Origin: Parasponia andersonii
Lineage: Eukaryota; Streptophyta; Magnoliopsida; Rosales; Cannabaceae
Assembly: GCA_002914805.1 (NCBI GenBank)
Contig: JXTB01000045.1
Coordinates: 1,282,964 to 1,346,963 of the forward strand
Direction of reading: 5' to 3'
Length of the DNA stretch: 64,000 nucleotides
A program made the translations under genes and the position numbers. Positions 11,898 to 23,379 of the stretch are shown here, piece after piece. How positions within the stretch are numbered: position 1 is the stretch's first letter; each line of letters begins with the position of its first letter. The notes beneath the pieces are model-generated. The model was not told the DNA's origin and did no database searches. It saw only the letters and a program-made list of their open reading frames with translations.

Positions 11898-12068
11898 GTC
11901 TGAGTTCATAATTATAACATTTGTTACATGATCATCTGAGGCTTCTGTCCTTTGTTTTTTCTAGTTGCAGTTACACATACATGATTAATGTTTATCTCAA
12001 AGTTTTAATTGATCTTTGTAAGTTATATTTTTTCTGATCATAATATATATATATATATATATATATAT
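11898..12068. other. Flank of the MIR396-like hairpin, ending in a TA run
   Basis: No gene is visible. The last 25 bases or so (about 12,044-12,068) are an AT microsatellite that forms the left border of the MITE. Confidence 0.5.
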
Positions 12069-12302
12069 GGCACCAATATAGTAGACATTTTTTTTTTTAC
12101 CTATTCATAGGTATCAATTTGACCAATAAAAATTTAGTATTTTTTTATTGTAAAAAATAAGAATGAAAAAGAGCATTAATGATGCACGTCTTTTAATGCA
12201 CTTCATTATAACCATTGAATCACCGTTAAATGATGATCCAACGGCTAAAACAAAATACCTACCCATAAGTAAAGAAAAAAAATACCTATTGAATTAGCAA
12301 CC
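12069..12302. mobile_element. MITE copy 2, set in a TA microsatellite
   Basis: Same family as 4,736-4,925: it begins GGCACCAATATAGTAGACAT and ends AATACCTATTGAATTAGCAACC (read in two parts), with TA runs on both sides. It is 44 bp longer because of an AT-rich internal segment around 12,140-12,185. The central GATCC palindrome is partly eroded. It lies 170 bp downstream of the miR396-like hairpin. Confidence 0.75.
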
Positions 12303-13225
12303 ATATATATATATATATATGTATGTATGTCAGCTAATATTCTTTTCGATCTTGTTTTTGCAGAGATCATGGCCAAATAAAGGGCTGAAGATATGGGAAT
12401 CAATAGTTGAAAATGGTTAACTAAAGTTAGACAGTTTTTGTTGTAGTAGAAGATACGTAGCTTTGAGGCGAAAAGCTTGGCTTTAACCTCAAAGTGTTGA
12501 AGGAGATGCAGGCGCTAACGCCAGCAGCAGCCTTAAATTTAGATTTAAAGGGAATTTACAATTAGAGGTATGCTACACTCTTGTTTTGAAAAATGGGACT
12601 CACTCGTTAGTGTTTTCAAAATTAATTTCTATTACCGTGTCACATATATAAAATTACTTAAATACTTTATTTCCCTAATAAATTCTAAATTACTTCACCC
12701 GCCATTGTCAGTCCCGATCCTAACCCCGGTGACGGGTTCCTTTGCTCGATTAGTGTTGAAAAATTTCGACTGTGGTCTATCTTATTTGGCTGCCTCTCTT
12801 AGTTGTTTAGATTATTTTTTTGATCGGTGGTCGGAAAATTTCGACTTCGGTCAAAAATTTTCGACTAAGATTGAAGCCAACAGTCAAAATTTTTCGACGG
12901 TGGTTGACTGTAGTCGAATAATTTTGACCCCAGTCGAACATGGTCGACTACCTTCTCGGTGTCGCCTCCATCACTTTTGACTTTTTTGACTTGATTAAGA
13001 ATTTTCAAATGGAGTCGAGTTGAAGCGTAATTTTGGAACTCTGAAATATTTATTAAATGACATAACAAAAAAAGGTCATATTTTTGTAAATTGTTTATAG
13101 ATTCTCCATCTTTTCATCACATGTATTAAAAAATAGTTAAAATTAATAATTTACCCACGAGGGTAGTAGTCCTGTCCAACCCAATTGCTTTATCATATGT
13201 TGATACCAAAAAGTTGGTACAAAAC
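12303..13225. other. Downstream of the MIR396-like locus; possible primary-transcript exon
   Basis: At 12,340-12,363 a pyrimidine-rich run ending TTTTTGCAG and followed by AGATCATGG looks like a plant 3' splice site, so 12,364 onward could be a downstream exon of the primary microRNA transcript. A 136-residue ORF (12,570-12,980) has no recognisable domain and overlaps a TCGAC-rich, partly palindromic stretch (about 12,765-12,955), so I do not call it a gene. AAAAC at 13,221-13,225 is the left duplication of the solo LTR. Confidence 0.35.
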
Positions 13226-13850
13226 TATTGTGCAGTCTAAAAACCTATATGTTAGTTAATACCGGAAAGGGAAAGTTAGCGACTAAAAGAACATGTCAGG
13301 TCACACGAGTAAGTTAAGTGCGATCTCTTCCGAGTAAGTCAAATGCGACCTCCCTCCAAATAAAGTGCGACCTCCTCTAAACGAGTTAAGTGTGACTAGA
13401 ATGAAAGGGAAACTAAACCAAGCTTCGTCAAACAGGTAATCTACAAAGAAAGGGAAACAAAAGTTTCTCTTTCAAGATCGACCAGTCATAATACCCAGTT
13501 ATATTGTTACTCAAATTGTATTTTTTGATTATACACTTTCCTATTTTCACAATTGGGAAACATTGAGCCACCCTTACCTATATAAAGGGAGTTCAATGCT
13601 GTTGTGAGGGATCTTGGGCTTCTGGGGAGAATTTTGGGGATTTATTATTTTTACTTCCTGGAAACTTAACGAAACTCTTGTAATCCTCCAGAAAATAGTG
13701 AACAACAGTAGACGTAGGCTCATCTTTTTTGGGGCCGAACCACTATAAAATTCTTATCTCTTTTACTTGTTTTGATTGGTCAACTCTTTTCACACATAAG
13801 CCACATCTTGTAAGTTTTTAAATTTATTGTTGACAAAACCTCTGTCAACA
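13226..13850 (+). repeat. Solo LTR of the Tat-type family
   Basis: A 625-bp LTR begins TATTGTGCAGTCTAAAA and ends CTCTGTCAACA, flanked on both sides by the perfect 5-bp duplication AAAAC (13,221-13,225 and 13,851-13,855). No PBS or internal sequence follows, so it is a solo LTR left by recombination between two LTRs. It keeps a TATATAAAGG TATA box (about 13,579-13,588). It is in the orientation opposite to neighbouring element E1, so it is not E1's missing 3' LTR. Confidence 0.92.
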
Positions 13851-13855
13851 AAAAC

Positions 13856-14260
13856 CAAGATACATTTTTTGAGTGAAAAGGTGAAAAAATGATACTAATT
13901 TGTAGAATGATAACAATTAAGATAAAATGATACCAGATTTAGAGTGATTCAACCCGGGCAAGTTTGGCCTACATCCACTATGAGAGAGAAGATAATATTA
14001 TTACTATAGTTTTCTTGTGTCCCATTTATATGTCATTTTTCCCTTTATTTATAGTTGGAGGAAAATGAACTATCTACACTGAGTAAGATTTTTTAAGAAG
14101 AAATTGAGTTTCTTAAGATACCTACTCTTGATAATGTTAGGTAGTCACCTTAATTAGTGGGATTTTCATTTTAAACTTTTGATCCACAATTTTTGAAGTA
14201 GTTGGATCGTGACAGCTCGCATATAATCGAGAATATGCTCCTCAAGTTTATCTTATAGAT
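13856..14260. other. Unassigned DNA between solo LTR and E1
   Basis: No gene or terminal repeat was recognised. Similarity to the matching part of E2 starts only at about 14,260-14,280, so the broken end of E1 lies near the right side of this interval. The exact breakpoint could not be placed. Confidence 0.4.
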
Positions 14261-14647
14261 GCATCGGACATCGCATTATTTTTAAGAAATAAAGACAAAT
14301 CGTAGAGCCTAAATACCCTAAACAAGAACTCATCCCACACTCGGATGGAATGAAAAATGATAATTTTTCAGACCTGCTCCGTTAATTTAGAATAGAACAT
14401 TTTTTTGATGATCGATGAACCCTAAGAATTTTAGGATCTGAATCCTTATTTTTTGAAAATCATAATCAGCCGAGTGACGAATTATCGAAGAACTGCTTGA
14501 ACACTTTTTATAAATCCGTAGATCGATTAGAAAAAACTCGATGAGCAGCTTGATGATGCAATCCTAGGATGACCCCCAAAATTACTCGCATATAGTGAAG
14601 ATCCATGATGCTCGCATATGAATAAACTCATCTATATTTCTTTTCAG

Positions 14648-16751
14648 ATGTCTAGTAGTGAGGATTTTAGGGAAGGGAATGCATTCTCAGGAGAATCTTC
14701 CAATACCAGCATTAGCTCTATATCTTGATGACTACCTTGAGCCAGAACCTGAAGTAGAGATAACCGGAGTCAGACAAAATAGTCCTCGCATAGGTGACCT
14801 TCCCCGAGACCAATGGCCTCGGCGTATTAGGGGTGCCTCTGCATTCGTAATGGGTTACCAATATGTGGAGGGGGATTGGTCATGTACCAATATAAGAACG
14901 AGCAGCATAATGAACAGGCTCAGCAAGATCATATGCAACTACAAGTTCGCCATCGCTCTTCACCTTCCCATGGAGTTCATTCTCTGAAGCAGTTCTCAAA
15001 TGCGGTGTCCACCTCCTACTTCATCCGTACATAAAATTAATCGTCGATTACTATGGAGTCGTTCTTTTCCAACTAACTCCAAACACATATAGATATATGG
15101 TAGGTCTGTACATACTATACTATAAATTAGGTTTAGAAACCTCTACTCCTGAAGAGTTCGCTTGGTTCTACCAAGTGAAATCAAACTCGTCAGACTTTGG
15201 CTTCTTTTATGCGAGCAAGTAATCGAACCAAACCATAAAAACTATCTATGGGGTCCGTAACAACATGGAAAAATGAAAAAGTCTATTTTTCCACTTTGAC
15301 TACGCGAATAATGGCTTCTTTCAGAACCCTAGTAGGTAACTTTCAGCTTATTACCTTCTCTACATAAATATATTACTCTGATCACATTCGTATGTCATCG
15401 TAGATAACAGGAAATGACCAGGTTTCTCCAAAGAGTAGCTTGCAAGTATGTATAAAATAAATAACCATCCGATCAAAGAATTTGATTGAAAGATGCTTGG
15501 GACGTCCAAGAACCTAGTTGCTTGCAGACTGCTTCCAAGGGGAGCCGCCTTTCCAGATTCTGCCCATCATCTAACCAAACCCTCAAGCTCGAAGAAGAAG
15601 CCAAGGAAGCAAAAGGATAATAGTGCCTCATCTTCCAAACCTAGGAAACGAAAAATACCTGCCACTCCTACAACCTCAGTACCGTTATCTCCCGAAGCTG
15701 CATCGCCACCGATTTCTCAGCAACAAGAAGGTAGTTATTTTTCTCTTCTTTTGGTCATATCATATACCTTATATGCTAATCAACCATCTGCATAGATATG
15801 GCAATCGACAGCGGATTGCGAGCACTGTCTTCAACTTTGGGGTTGATGGCAAAGTCCAAGACACCAGACGACACACCACTTTCGTTGAAAGGGAAAGAGA
15901 AGGTCGATACTTCAAAGAAACAAAAGGTCGCCTTTGAAGACATCCTAACAAGCTCGCCTCCTCCTCAGCCTTCACTAATTGCAAACCAATCTAAGCCACC
16001 TAAGGAGACGGTAACTTCTGATGAAAGACCGAGCCAGGTCGATAAAGACGAGGAACTTTTTGCACTCCTTCGCCAACTGCTAGAAAAAACTGGTATAAGC
16101 GCGGCGTTCGTCGACCGTTTTACCACTGAGGATGGCTAGGAGAGGATGGAGTGATGACCAGCCAAGATCGCCTTCAGCTCTGCAATGAAGATGTTGGCGA
16201 ATGTAAGTATCCTCTATCTTCACTCTTCAACGTACTTTTCTGGTATTGATGTGTTATATTTTCATACTGCTGCAGCTACTGTCCTGATGAATGATCCAAT
16301 CCTTGAATGTTTGAAAAAAGCCAAAAAAGTTGAAGAAATAACCCAAGCATTCGAGGACTTGGAGAAAGCTCACGAGGAAGAGAGAAAAGCCTTCGAATTA
16401 GAGAGGCAGCAGTTGCTCGAAGGTCTGACCAAGGAAAAGTTTGAAAAGGAGAAGCTTGAGGAAAAAATTAAAAAACTTGAGAAGATCATCTCAGAGCATC
16501 TGGATCGCATGAAAGAGGCGACAACAGAGGCGGCTCACAAGGCTATAGAAGAGTCCAAGGCTACTGAAGGCAAGGAGCTCAAAGAAAAAGCCAGTGACAT
16601 CGCTTCGTCGACCATAATATATAATATCTTCTGCAAGCATCCGGACTTCGACTTTTCCATCCTTGGTGAAGATGTGGTCGAGCTTGTCCAGAGTCGGAGG
16701 GAAGTGGAGACTGCCAAAACTGGAGATTGTGGAGCGAGCATATCTGCATAA
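14648..16751 (+). pseudogene. E1 antisense gene (four coding exons, Transposase_28-like and coiled coil)
   Basis: It lies opposite to E1 gag-pol. Proposed exons by comparison with E2: 14,648-15,331, 15,404-15,730, 15,796-16,202 and 16,266-16,751. Exon 1 starts MSSSEDFREGNAFSGES and carries MGYQYVEGDWSC and CNYKFAIALHLPMEF, then loses about 35 bp and the frame; its later part keeps LTPNTY-type sequence in another frame. Exon 2 holds a basic stretch (KPSSSKKKPRKQKD, SSKPRKRK). Exon 4 is a charged coiled coil (AFEDLEKAHEEERKAFELER, KLEEKIKKLEKII) ending in GEDVVELVQSRRE and SISA. Introns 1-3 are 65-75 bp. The intron-3 acceptor reads CAT where E2 has CAG. A TAG stop sits near 16,138. The domain resembles the plant putative gypsy-type transposon family (PF04195), from memory. 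Function unknown. Confidence 0.78.
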
Positions 16752-17536
16752 TTTTTTTAATTTCAGAATAATGCGGGCTTGGTCCCCTTTTTGTTTGTGA
16801 TACTTTGCTTGCGTACAGGTGCGAGCTTTTATCAATAAATGGTTTAGTCCTGCAAAACAATTAAAACACTGCATTGTAATATAAAGATGCATAATTTAAC
16901 CAAGTAGTCAACCACTAGGTGACTGATCGGTACGCTATTGCGATTCGAATCTAATAAACTTAAAACGGGTTTTAAGTATTAGGATAGGTTACACTGCTTA
17001 AGAAAACAGTAAGTATGAGTGATGCGAACTCAATATTGTTTTTCAAAAGTTCTATGGCAAAATATAATATAGCAATATATCACATCAAATAATGAACGTT
17101 TTGCTTAGTTACTTTGTTATTTGAGGAGGAAAATTGCGTAATACGACATACTATGGCATGAGGCGAGGAGAAAACCCTAAGATTTTCTTTAAGTTTTAGA
17201 AATTCAGCAGCAATCTCTAAAATTCCAACCTCTAAATACACGTTTTTATAGTCCCTTAGGAAGCAAGTAGGAGATAATATTCTGATCCCATTGTCCCCCG
17301 AGTTTTATAGTATTCGAAGACTGCCATAAAACTATAAAAGGTGAACCAAATCGAACGATCGATGAGGAGACATCCTTATTGATGATGATGAATGACGAAT
17401 AACGAATGACGACCAACGAATGACGAATAACGAATGACTACCAACGAATGACAAATATAAGTAGTTATCTTTATTGACGAATGATGAATACAAGATGCCC
17501 CGCGAATGATGAACACATGAAGATATACATGAAGAT
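16752..17536. other. E1 tail-to-tail spacer with GAATGACGA minisatellite
   Basis: Non-coding region between the stop of the antisense gene and the stop of gag-pol, which converge here. At about 17,388-17,455 it holds head-to-tail variants of GAATGACGAATAAC and GAATGACGACCAAC. The equivalent E2 spacer (49,734-50,411) lacks the array. Confidence 0.7.
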
Positions 17537-18767
17537 TTACTGATAATAGCAACGAAGTTGTTCTACTTTCCAAGCATGCTCGATCTTTTGTCCGCTAGTG
17601 GGAGCTAACTTATATGTCCCAGGTCGAATAACGACATCGATAACATATAGTCCTTCCCAAGAGGGTCCAAATACACTAGCACCGTGCTCTTTATTATTAG
17701 GTAGAACTTGTCGAAGAACAAGATCACCAACTTCAAACCCTGGGCTTCTAACTTTAGAGTTATAATATTGAACCGTGCACTATTGATATGATGCGATCTG
17801 AAGTTGAGACTGCTCGACCTTTCTTCTAAAAGAACAAGCTTAATCTTCATCAACGCGTTATTCTGATCTTGCTCATAGGTAGATCGTCGTAGAGAGCTCG
17901 CACCAATTTTTATTGGTACTATTGCTTCGTATCCATAAGCTAAAGAGAATGGACTCTCTCCAGTAGTGGTTTGTTGAGTGGTGCAATAAGCCCATAATAC
18001 TTCAGGGAGTACTTCGGGCCAAGCTCCCTTGTACTCTTCCAGCTTTGTCTTTATGTTCTGTTTAAGTATCTTGTTTATAGCCTCGACCTGTCCATTGGCT
18101 TGTGAATGAACAACAGCAGAGAAATTCTTCTTGATGCCTAAGTTGTCACAAAAGTTATGGAACTCATCGTAGTCAAATTATTTCTCATTATCAGAAATTA
18201 TAGTATATGGTATACTATAATGGCAAATTATAGATTTGTAAACAAAATCTATCATCTTTTTTGCAGAAATGGCACTCAAGGCTTCAGTTTCTGTCCACTT
18301 GGTGAAATAATCGACTGCGACTACCACATATTTCAATCCATCTCGTGCCAATAGAAGTATTCCGATAATATCAATTCTCCACATTGCAAATGGCCATGGA
18401 CTGGTCATTGGAGTTAGAGGAACAGGTGGCATTCTAGGAATAGTTGCAAATAGTTGACATTTATCACATATCTTAGCAAATTCCATTGTATCCTTCTTCA
18501 TAGTTGGCTAAAAATACCCTTGTCTTAGAACTTTGTTCGCAAGTGCCTGCCCCCCAGAATGGTTCCACATATTCCTTCGTGAATTTCCCTCATAATGTAG
18601 TGTGCTTTTTCTTCATTGACACATAATAACAACGGCAAACTAAAACTTCTTCGATAAAGTTTCTCGTCGTAGATGACATAACGAGCTGCCTTCATTCGAA
18701 GTCGCTTTGCATCGTCTTTGTTTTCGGGGAGGTTGTCATTTTGTATATACTTCATTATAGGATCAAT
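17537..18767 (-). pseudogene. E1 pol: integrase
   Basis: The gypsy integrase ends ...GDLVLRQVLPNN, GPSWEGLYVIDVVIRPGTYK, EQLRCYYQ and a stop at 17,537-17,539. The N-terminal zinc region has HYIMREIHEGIC and CDKCQ but is frame-shifted at about 18,560 where GNHSGGQ should be. The core keeps WRIDIIG, VAVDYFTKWTE, TIISDNE and NGQVEAINKI, so all three catalytic acids (D, D, E) are visible. Stops near 18,178 and 18,510 and frame changes after 18,060 break it. It would splice the cDNA into the genome. Among the three copies here, this is the only one with the full D-D-E set in view. Confidence 0.88.
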
Positions 18768-19380
18768 TCACGATAGTTTCTTGTCAACCGGCATGGTTAT
18801 TTGAGGCTCTACTTCGATACTTGGTTTTGCAAGAAATTCGACAGGGACCACTTTTAGTAATTCGGAATCTTTTGTTGAGGCGAGCTTAGCTAGAGCATCT
18901 GTCCGAGTATTTTTAATACGAGAAAGAAGTTGAATGTTATAGGCAGTAAATGTCGAGAAAAGTCTTTGTACCTCCTTTAAATAAGCTATCATTTTTTCTC
19001 CTCTTGATCGATAATCGTCGATGATTTGACAAATGATAGGTTGGGAATCACTGTATACCTCAATCATTTCGACCTTCATTTCTTGTGCGAGCTTTAGCCC
19101 AGCTATCAGTGCTTTATATTCTGCCTCATTATTTGATGCTGAAAATTTAAAGCGAAGTGCACAATGAATAAAGTGCCCTTCAGGACTGATTATTACTAAG
19201 CCCGCACCGGCTCCATTCTTGTTTGACGATCCATCAACGTAAAGTTTCCACAATTTTGATAAATCTGTAGTAGGTTTTTCGATTACTTCTATGGGAAGAT
19301 TAACATCATATGTGAATTCTGCAATGAAATCTGTGAGAGCTTGTCCTTTAATCACAGTGTGAGGTTGAAAATTGATGTCA
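18768..19380 (-). pseudogene. E1 pol: second (archaeal-type) RNase H
   Basis: This 195-residue open frame between the gypsy RNase H and integrase reads KLYVDGSSNKNGAGAGLVII, ALRFKFSASNNEAEYKALIA, VYSDSQPIICQI, and TDALAKLAST. The D, E, D, D pattern and the GAGAGLV strand are those of the RNase H that the Tat lineage carries in addition to the normal one. In known Tat elements this extra domain sits exactly here. It is nearly intact and is the best-preserved domain of E1. Equivalent regions are 47,980-48,480 in E2 and 61,790-62,296 in E3. Confidence 0.88.
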
Positions 19381-20963
19381 AACTGACTCAGCTCAATTGT
19401 CCACTTAAGTAGTCATCCTGAAGCTTCAGGTTTTTACAAAATATGCTTTAATAGAAAATTCGCGTAAACTTTGATGGAGTGCGCATGAAAATAAGGTCGA
19501 AACTTCCTGGATGCAACGATGAGTGCTAATGCCAACTTCTCCATCTCTGGATATCTTGCTTCGACATCAAGCAATCTTTTACTTATGTAGTATACCGGTC
19601 ACTGTATCTTTTCTTATTCTCGAATTAACGTAGCACTTGTTGCATATTTGGAAACAGTGATGTATAAATACAAGTCTTCCCCCGGGTTTGGCTTCGACAA
19701 AAGTGGAGGAGAACCTAAGTGTGCTTTCAATTCTCGAAATGCCTGCTCACATTCTTCCATCCACCCGAAAACCCTTCAGTACTTCGAAGAATGGTTGGCA
19801 CTTATCTGTCGACCTGGATACAAATCGGCTTAATGCAGCCACTCTTCCCGTTATGCTTTAAATGTCTTTGGGTTTGCGGAGGGATTGCATATCGATTAGT
19901 GCTTGTATCTTCTGGGGATTAGCTTCGATTCCTCGCTGGTTGACTATGAACCCCAGGAATTTTCTAGATCCTACCCCGAATACACACTTCTGGGGGTTTA
20001 GCCTCATCTGATATTTTTGAAGAATGTTGAACATCTCATTAAGATGCTTGATGTGATCTTCAGCTCCCTTCGATTTCACCAGCATGTCATCAACATATAC
20101 TTCCATTGTCTTGCCAATTTGCTTTGCAAACATCATATTGACAAGAGCTGATAAGTCGCTCCCGTGTTGATGAGTCCGAAAGGCATCTTCTTGCAATAGT
20201 ACAATCCTCGGTCAGTGATGAACGAAGTATACTCCTCATCAGGCTCATACATGGGGATTTGATTATATACAGAATATGCGTCCATAAAGCTTAACAGTTC
20301 ATGTCCCGATGTCACATCTACGAGTTGGTCGATTCTCGGAAGGGGAAAACTGTCCTTCGAGCACGCCTTTTTGAGGTTGGTGAAATCGATACAAGTTCTC
20401 CACTTCCCATTAGGTTTCTTTACTAAAACTAGGTTTGCAAGCCAGTTTGGATAGAAAGATTCCCTAATGAATCCAATCTCGAGTAGCTTCTCTACCTCTT
20501 CTTTCAATACGACGTAGCATTCTGGATTCATGGCTCTTTTTTTTTGCCGCACAGGCTTCCTCGTTGTATCTATATTGAGGCGGTGACACATAATATTCGT
20601 ATCAATCCTTACCATATCCGAATGTTGCCATGCGAAGATATCGAAATTTGATTTTAGAAAAGCGATTAATGAAGCTCGCACGGGTTCTTGAAGCTTCGCT
20701 CCGATTTTAAGAATCTTCGAAGACCTATTGATTGGCAAATCTTCCAAGTCTTCTATAGGTCCAGTTTTGACCTCACCATCAATTTCTTGAGGGTCGAGGT
20801 CATCGATTGACATTCCGCTTGACGCTTCACCTGACGCTTTTGATGCCTTCCTCGATGTTTCTCCTTGTAGCTGGACCATCATCGTGCGAGGTGTCATATC
20901 TTTTGTTGCGAGCTTTATTGAGTTATTATAACAAGTCTTCGCATCATATTGATTGCCTCGCAC
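19381..20963 (-). pseudogene. E1 pol: reverse transcriptase and RNase H
   Basis: Two overlapping open frames (20,133-20,963 and 19,858-20,196) give the RT: LVLVKKPNGKWRTCIDFTNL, FPLPRIDQLVD, HELLSFMDAYSVYNQI, then KTMEVYVDDMLVKSKGAEDH with an intact YVDD near 20,072-20,099 and KCVFGVGSRKFLGFIVNQRG. The frame shifts at about 20,140-20,160, where GATYQ passes to LVNMMFAKQ. The connection and first RNase H (about 19,400-19,860) are in pieces on the minus strand; 19,648-19,833 read on the plus strand is only a shadow. Confidence 0.88.
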
Positions 20964-21310
20964 CTCGCCTACTCTTTATTGAGTTGGGAATTTCATAGCG
21001 AGATGATATATCGAAGTTACTGCTCAAAGTTCCCTCAGTGTCGGTTTTCCTAGTACAGTATTAAATGCATAGGGGCAATCCATAACTAAGAATTGGATCA
21101 TTATCATTGAAACCCTAGGATAGGTTCTAACATTGACCATTAACTCAATCATGCCCTTGGGCATTATGCTATTACCAGTAAATCCGTAGAGTGGGGCAAC
21201 AATGGGCTTTAGGTCGCTTTCACTCAACCGCATCTTCTTGAAGGCGTCATAATACAGGATGTCAACAGCTCTGCCATTATCGACCAAAACTCACCATAGC
21301 TACGTGCTTC
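20964..21310 (-). pseudogene. E1 pol: aspartic protease
   Basis: The 87-residue frame 21,024-21,287 reads MVDNGRAVDILYYDAFKKM, then PLYGFTGNSIMPKGMIEL and AFNTVLGKPTLREL. D-N-G takes the place of the usual D-T/S-G, as in the other copies here and in Tat-type elements I know. The conserved glycine-leucine end (VLGKPTL) is the ILGRPTL motif of gypsy proteases. Stops precede it at about 21,290. Confidence 0.82.
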
Positions 21311-21399
21311 CACAATTGATCTTTATGCCCAACGCATCATTATGCAGGTAATGGACCTCCCTAGCATCCTGCTCTATAAAGGTAATATCTATATCCAGT

Positions 21400-23337
21400 A
21401 CCCGTTGAAGCTTTTATGGTCACTACTCGAGATACATGACATTAGTTAATGGTTGCTGTCGTGCTTCTTGTGCATACCTATCTTGCACTCTCTTCGAATT
21501 TCCACCGATGTGCAGGCCTCCAAAAATAGTTCGCACATCGCGTTGAATTTTAGGAGGTCGCTGTCGGTATTCTTCTCGCCTTTCATTGTTCAGTTTAGTG
21601 TACTGCAGCAGCCATCCTTCTTTAATAAATCTTTCGATTTCATCTTTCAAAGCAAAGCAGTTATTGGTATCATGTCCAATGTCATTGTGATACTGGCAGA
21701 TTTTGTTGGGGTCGCACCTCGCTCTATCTCTTTTCATCGATTCCGGTTGACGATAACTCTCCTGCTGGTTCGTGACCGCATAAATATGATCTATGGTTGC
21801 GTTCAGTTCAGTATAGTTGTTGAACCTCATGGGAACTTTTAGAACCTCCTGCTTTTTTTGTTTGGGCTGCTTTTCAGTCGTTTGTTCATTACTTCTTTTA
21901 TTAGACCATTTATTATTATTGTCGTTTGTGGTCGCATCTTTAGAAGCATTCTTTCTTCCTTCCTTTGTGACTTTATGAAGATTTTTGCGTGAAGATTCCA
22001 CCCTTAGATGCCGATCAACTCTACGATAGAAATCCTCAAGGGTTCTTCATTCTCGCTCAAGTAAATCTTCCTAGAGTTTAGTTTCTGGTTGCACTCCAGC
22101 CATCATTAAAGTTAAAACTCCTCCTTCAGGTGGGTTGTTGACCTTTGCCAATTCTGAGGTAAAGTGATTTAGGTAAGATCATAGAGTTTCCTCTAGACCT
22201 TGCCGAATAGCAGACAGACTGACCAATGGAATAGTGAAATTCTTCGCAGCCTGAAATTGCCTCATGAATGCAGTCTAGAGTTGTTGCCAGGATAAGATTG
22301 AGTAAGACTTGAGTCCTCAGAACCACTTTTTTACTGCTCCTGTGAGAGTTACAGCAAAACACCTGTAACGTGCAAGATCATCGACACGATGTAGTTCCAT
22401 CAGGTTATTGAAGTGATCCATATGATCCTGCGGATCAGTTTTCCCATCAAAAGTGTTTATGGTAGGAAGTTTGAATCTAGTAGGTAAGGCAGCAACTCGA
22501 ACCTCCTCACTAAATGGCAATTGACGATACCCATCAGTGAGCTTATCGTCTCAGTTGGCAAGTGCATCTAATATGATCCTCAAATTATGCACATCGACGT
22601 TCAGAGGGAGAGGAAGAATATTATCTTTTGCTAGTGGTAGGGGTGGCCTTTGGTTGTTATTGCGATTTAAGGCAGATTGGTCAGGCATGGCCTACTGCGA
22701 CCTTTGTGGGGTTTCTATTGAAATAGTGTGACAAGATCAACTTCGGTCGTTGAGATGCGATGTGGATCACTCTTGACTACGTCGTTGTTCTAGATGTTGT
22801 CTTAGGTCTGCAGGTTTCTGTCGAGATTCCCTACTAATCCTTTTAAAGACACTCCTCGATTGTCATTTTTGCTCGTTGTTTAGACTATCATGATTGATGG
22901 TCGCTCTCTAAGAAGATTGTTGACAATTACGATTTGTGCTCGAACTTTCAGTTCTGGATTCCAGGGGCAAGTCTGCGACCTTGCCTTTTCCCTTGGAAGT
23001 GCGATCTCTATGATGCTCTTGCCGGGCTTTATGCTGGTCGTGATTCCCTGTCTCCTGGATCTGATTCCTCTCTCAGGTTGTTGAGCAGGATGTTCTCTAA
23101 GACATTCGTGCTGTGGTGGAGTTAGCATCTGTCCCTCAGCAAGTCATCATAGAGAGACATTAATCTAACTTATAATTCGCTGAAGGTTCACAAGTACTTC
23201 CTCCATGCGATCCTATCTCTTTCTGGTACGGTCATGGTAGGCTGATCCTGAGCAGGATCTACCTGTGCAACAGCAGTACTTTGGGGTTGGTTCTGGCTGG
23301 TTCCTATGTTTCTGACGGTGTTTCTGGTGTTTGCCAT
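21400..23337 (-). pseudogene. E1 gag
   Basis: The start is placed at ATG 23,335-23,337 (MANTRNTVRNIGTSQNQ), which is conserved in E3 (MANTRNT) and E2 (MINTRNT), about 60 bases downstream of the LTR. The capsid-like core reads LPTINTFDGKTDPQDHMDHF and ELHRVDDLARYRCFAVTL (22,317-22,520). Near 21,690 a zinc knuckle of the form C-x2-H-x4-H-x4-C (CQYHNDIGHDTNNC) is followed by FALKDEIERFI. The frame is broken at least near 22,020-22,320 and 22,520-22,880. Gag would form the particle that packages the element RNA. Confidence 0.85.
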
Positions 23338-23379
23338 TGTTGAACGAAGTGGAATTGACAAACTTTTTTGCCAGAATAG

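Noticed and set aside
12570..12980. 136-residue plus-strand ORF
   Set aside because: No recognisable domain, composition follows the TCGAC-rich repeat, and an overlapping minus ORF of similar quality exists.
13226..13850. Solo LTR taken as the 3' LTR of E1
   Set aside because: It is in plus orientation while E1 is in minus, and it has its own perfect AAAAC duplications.
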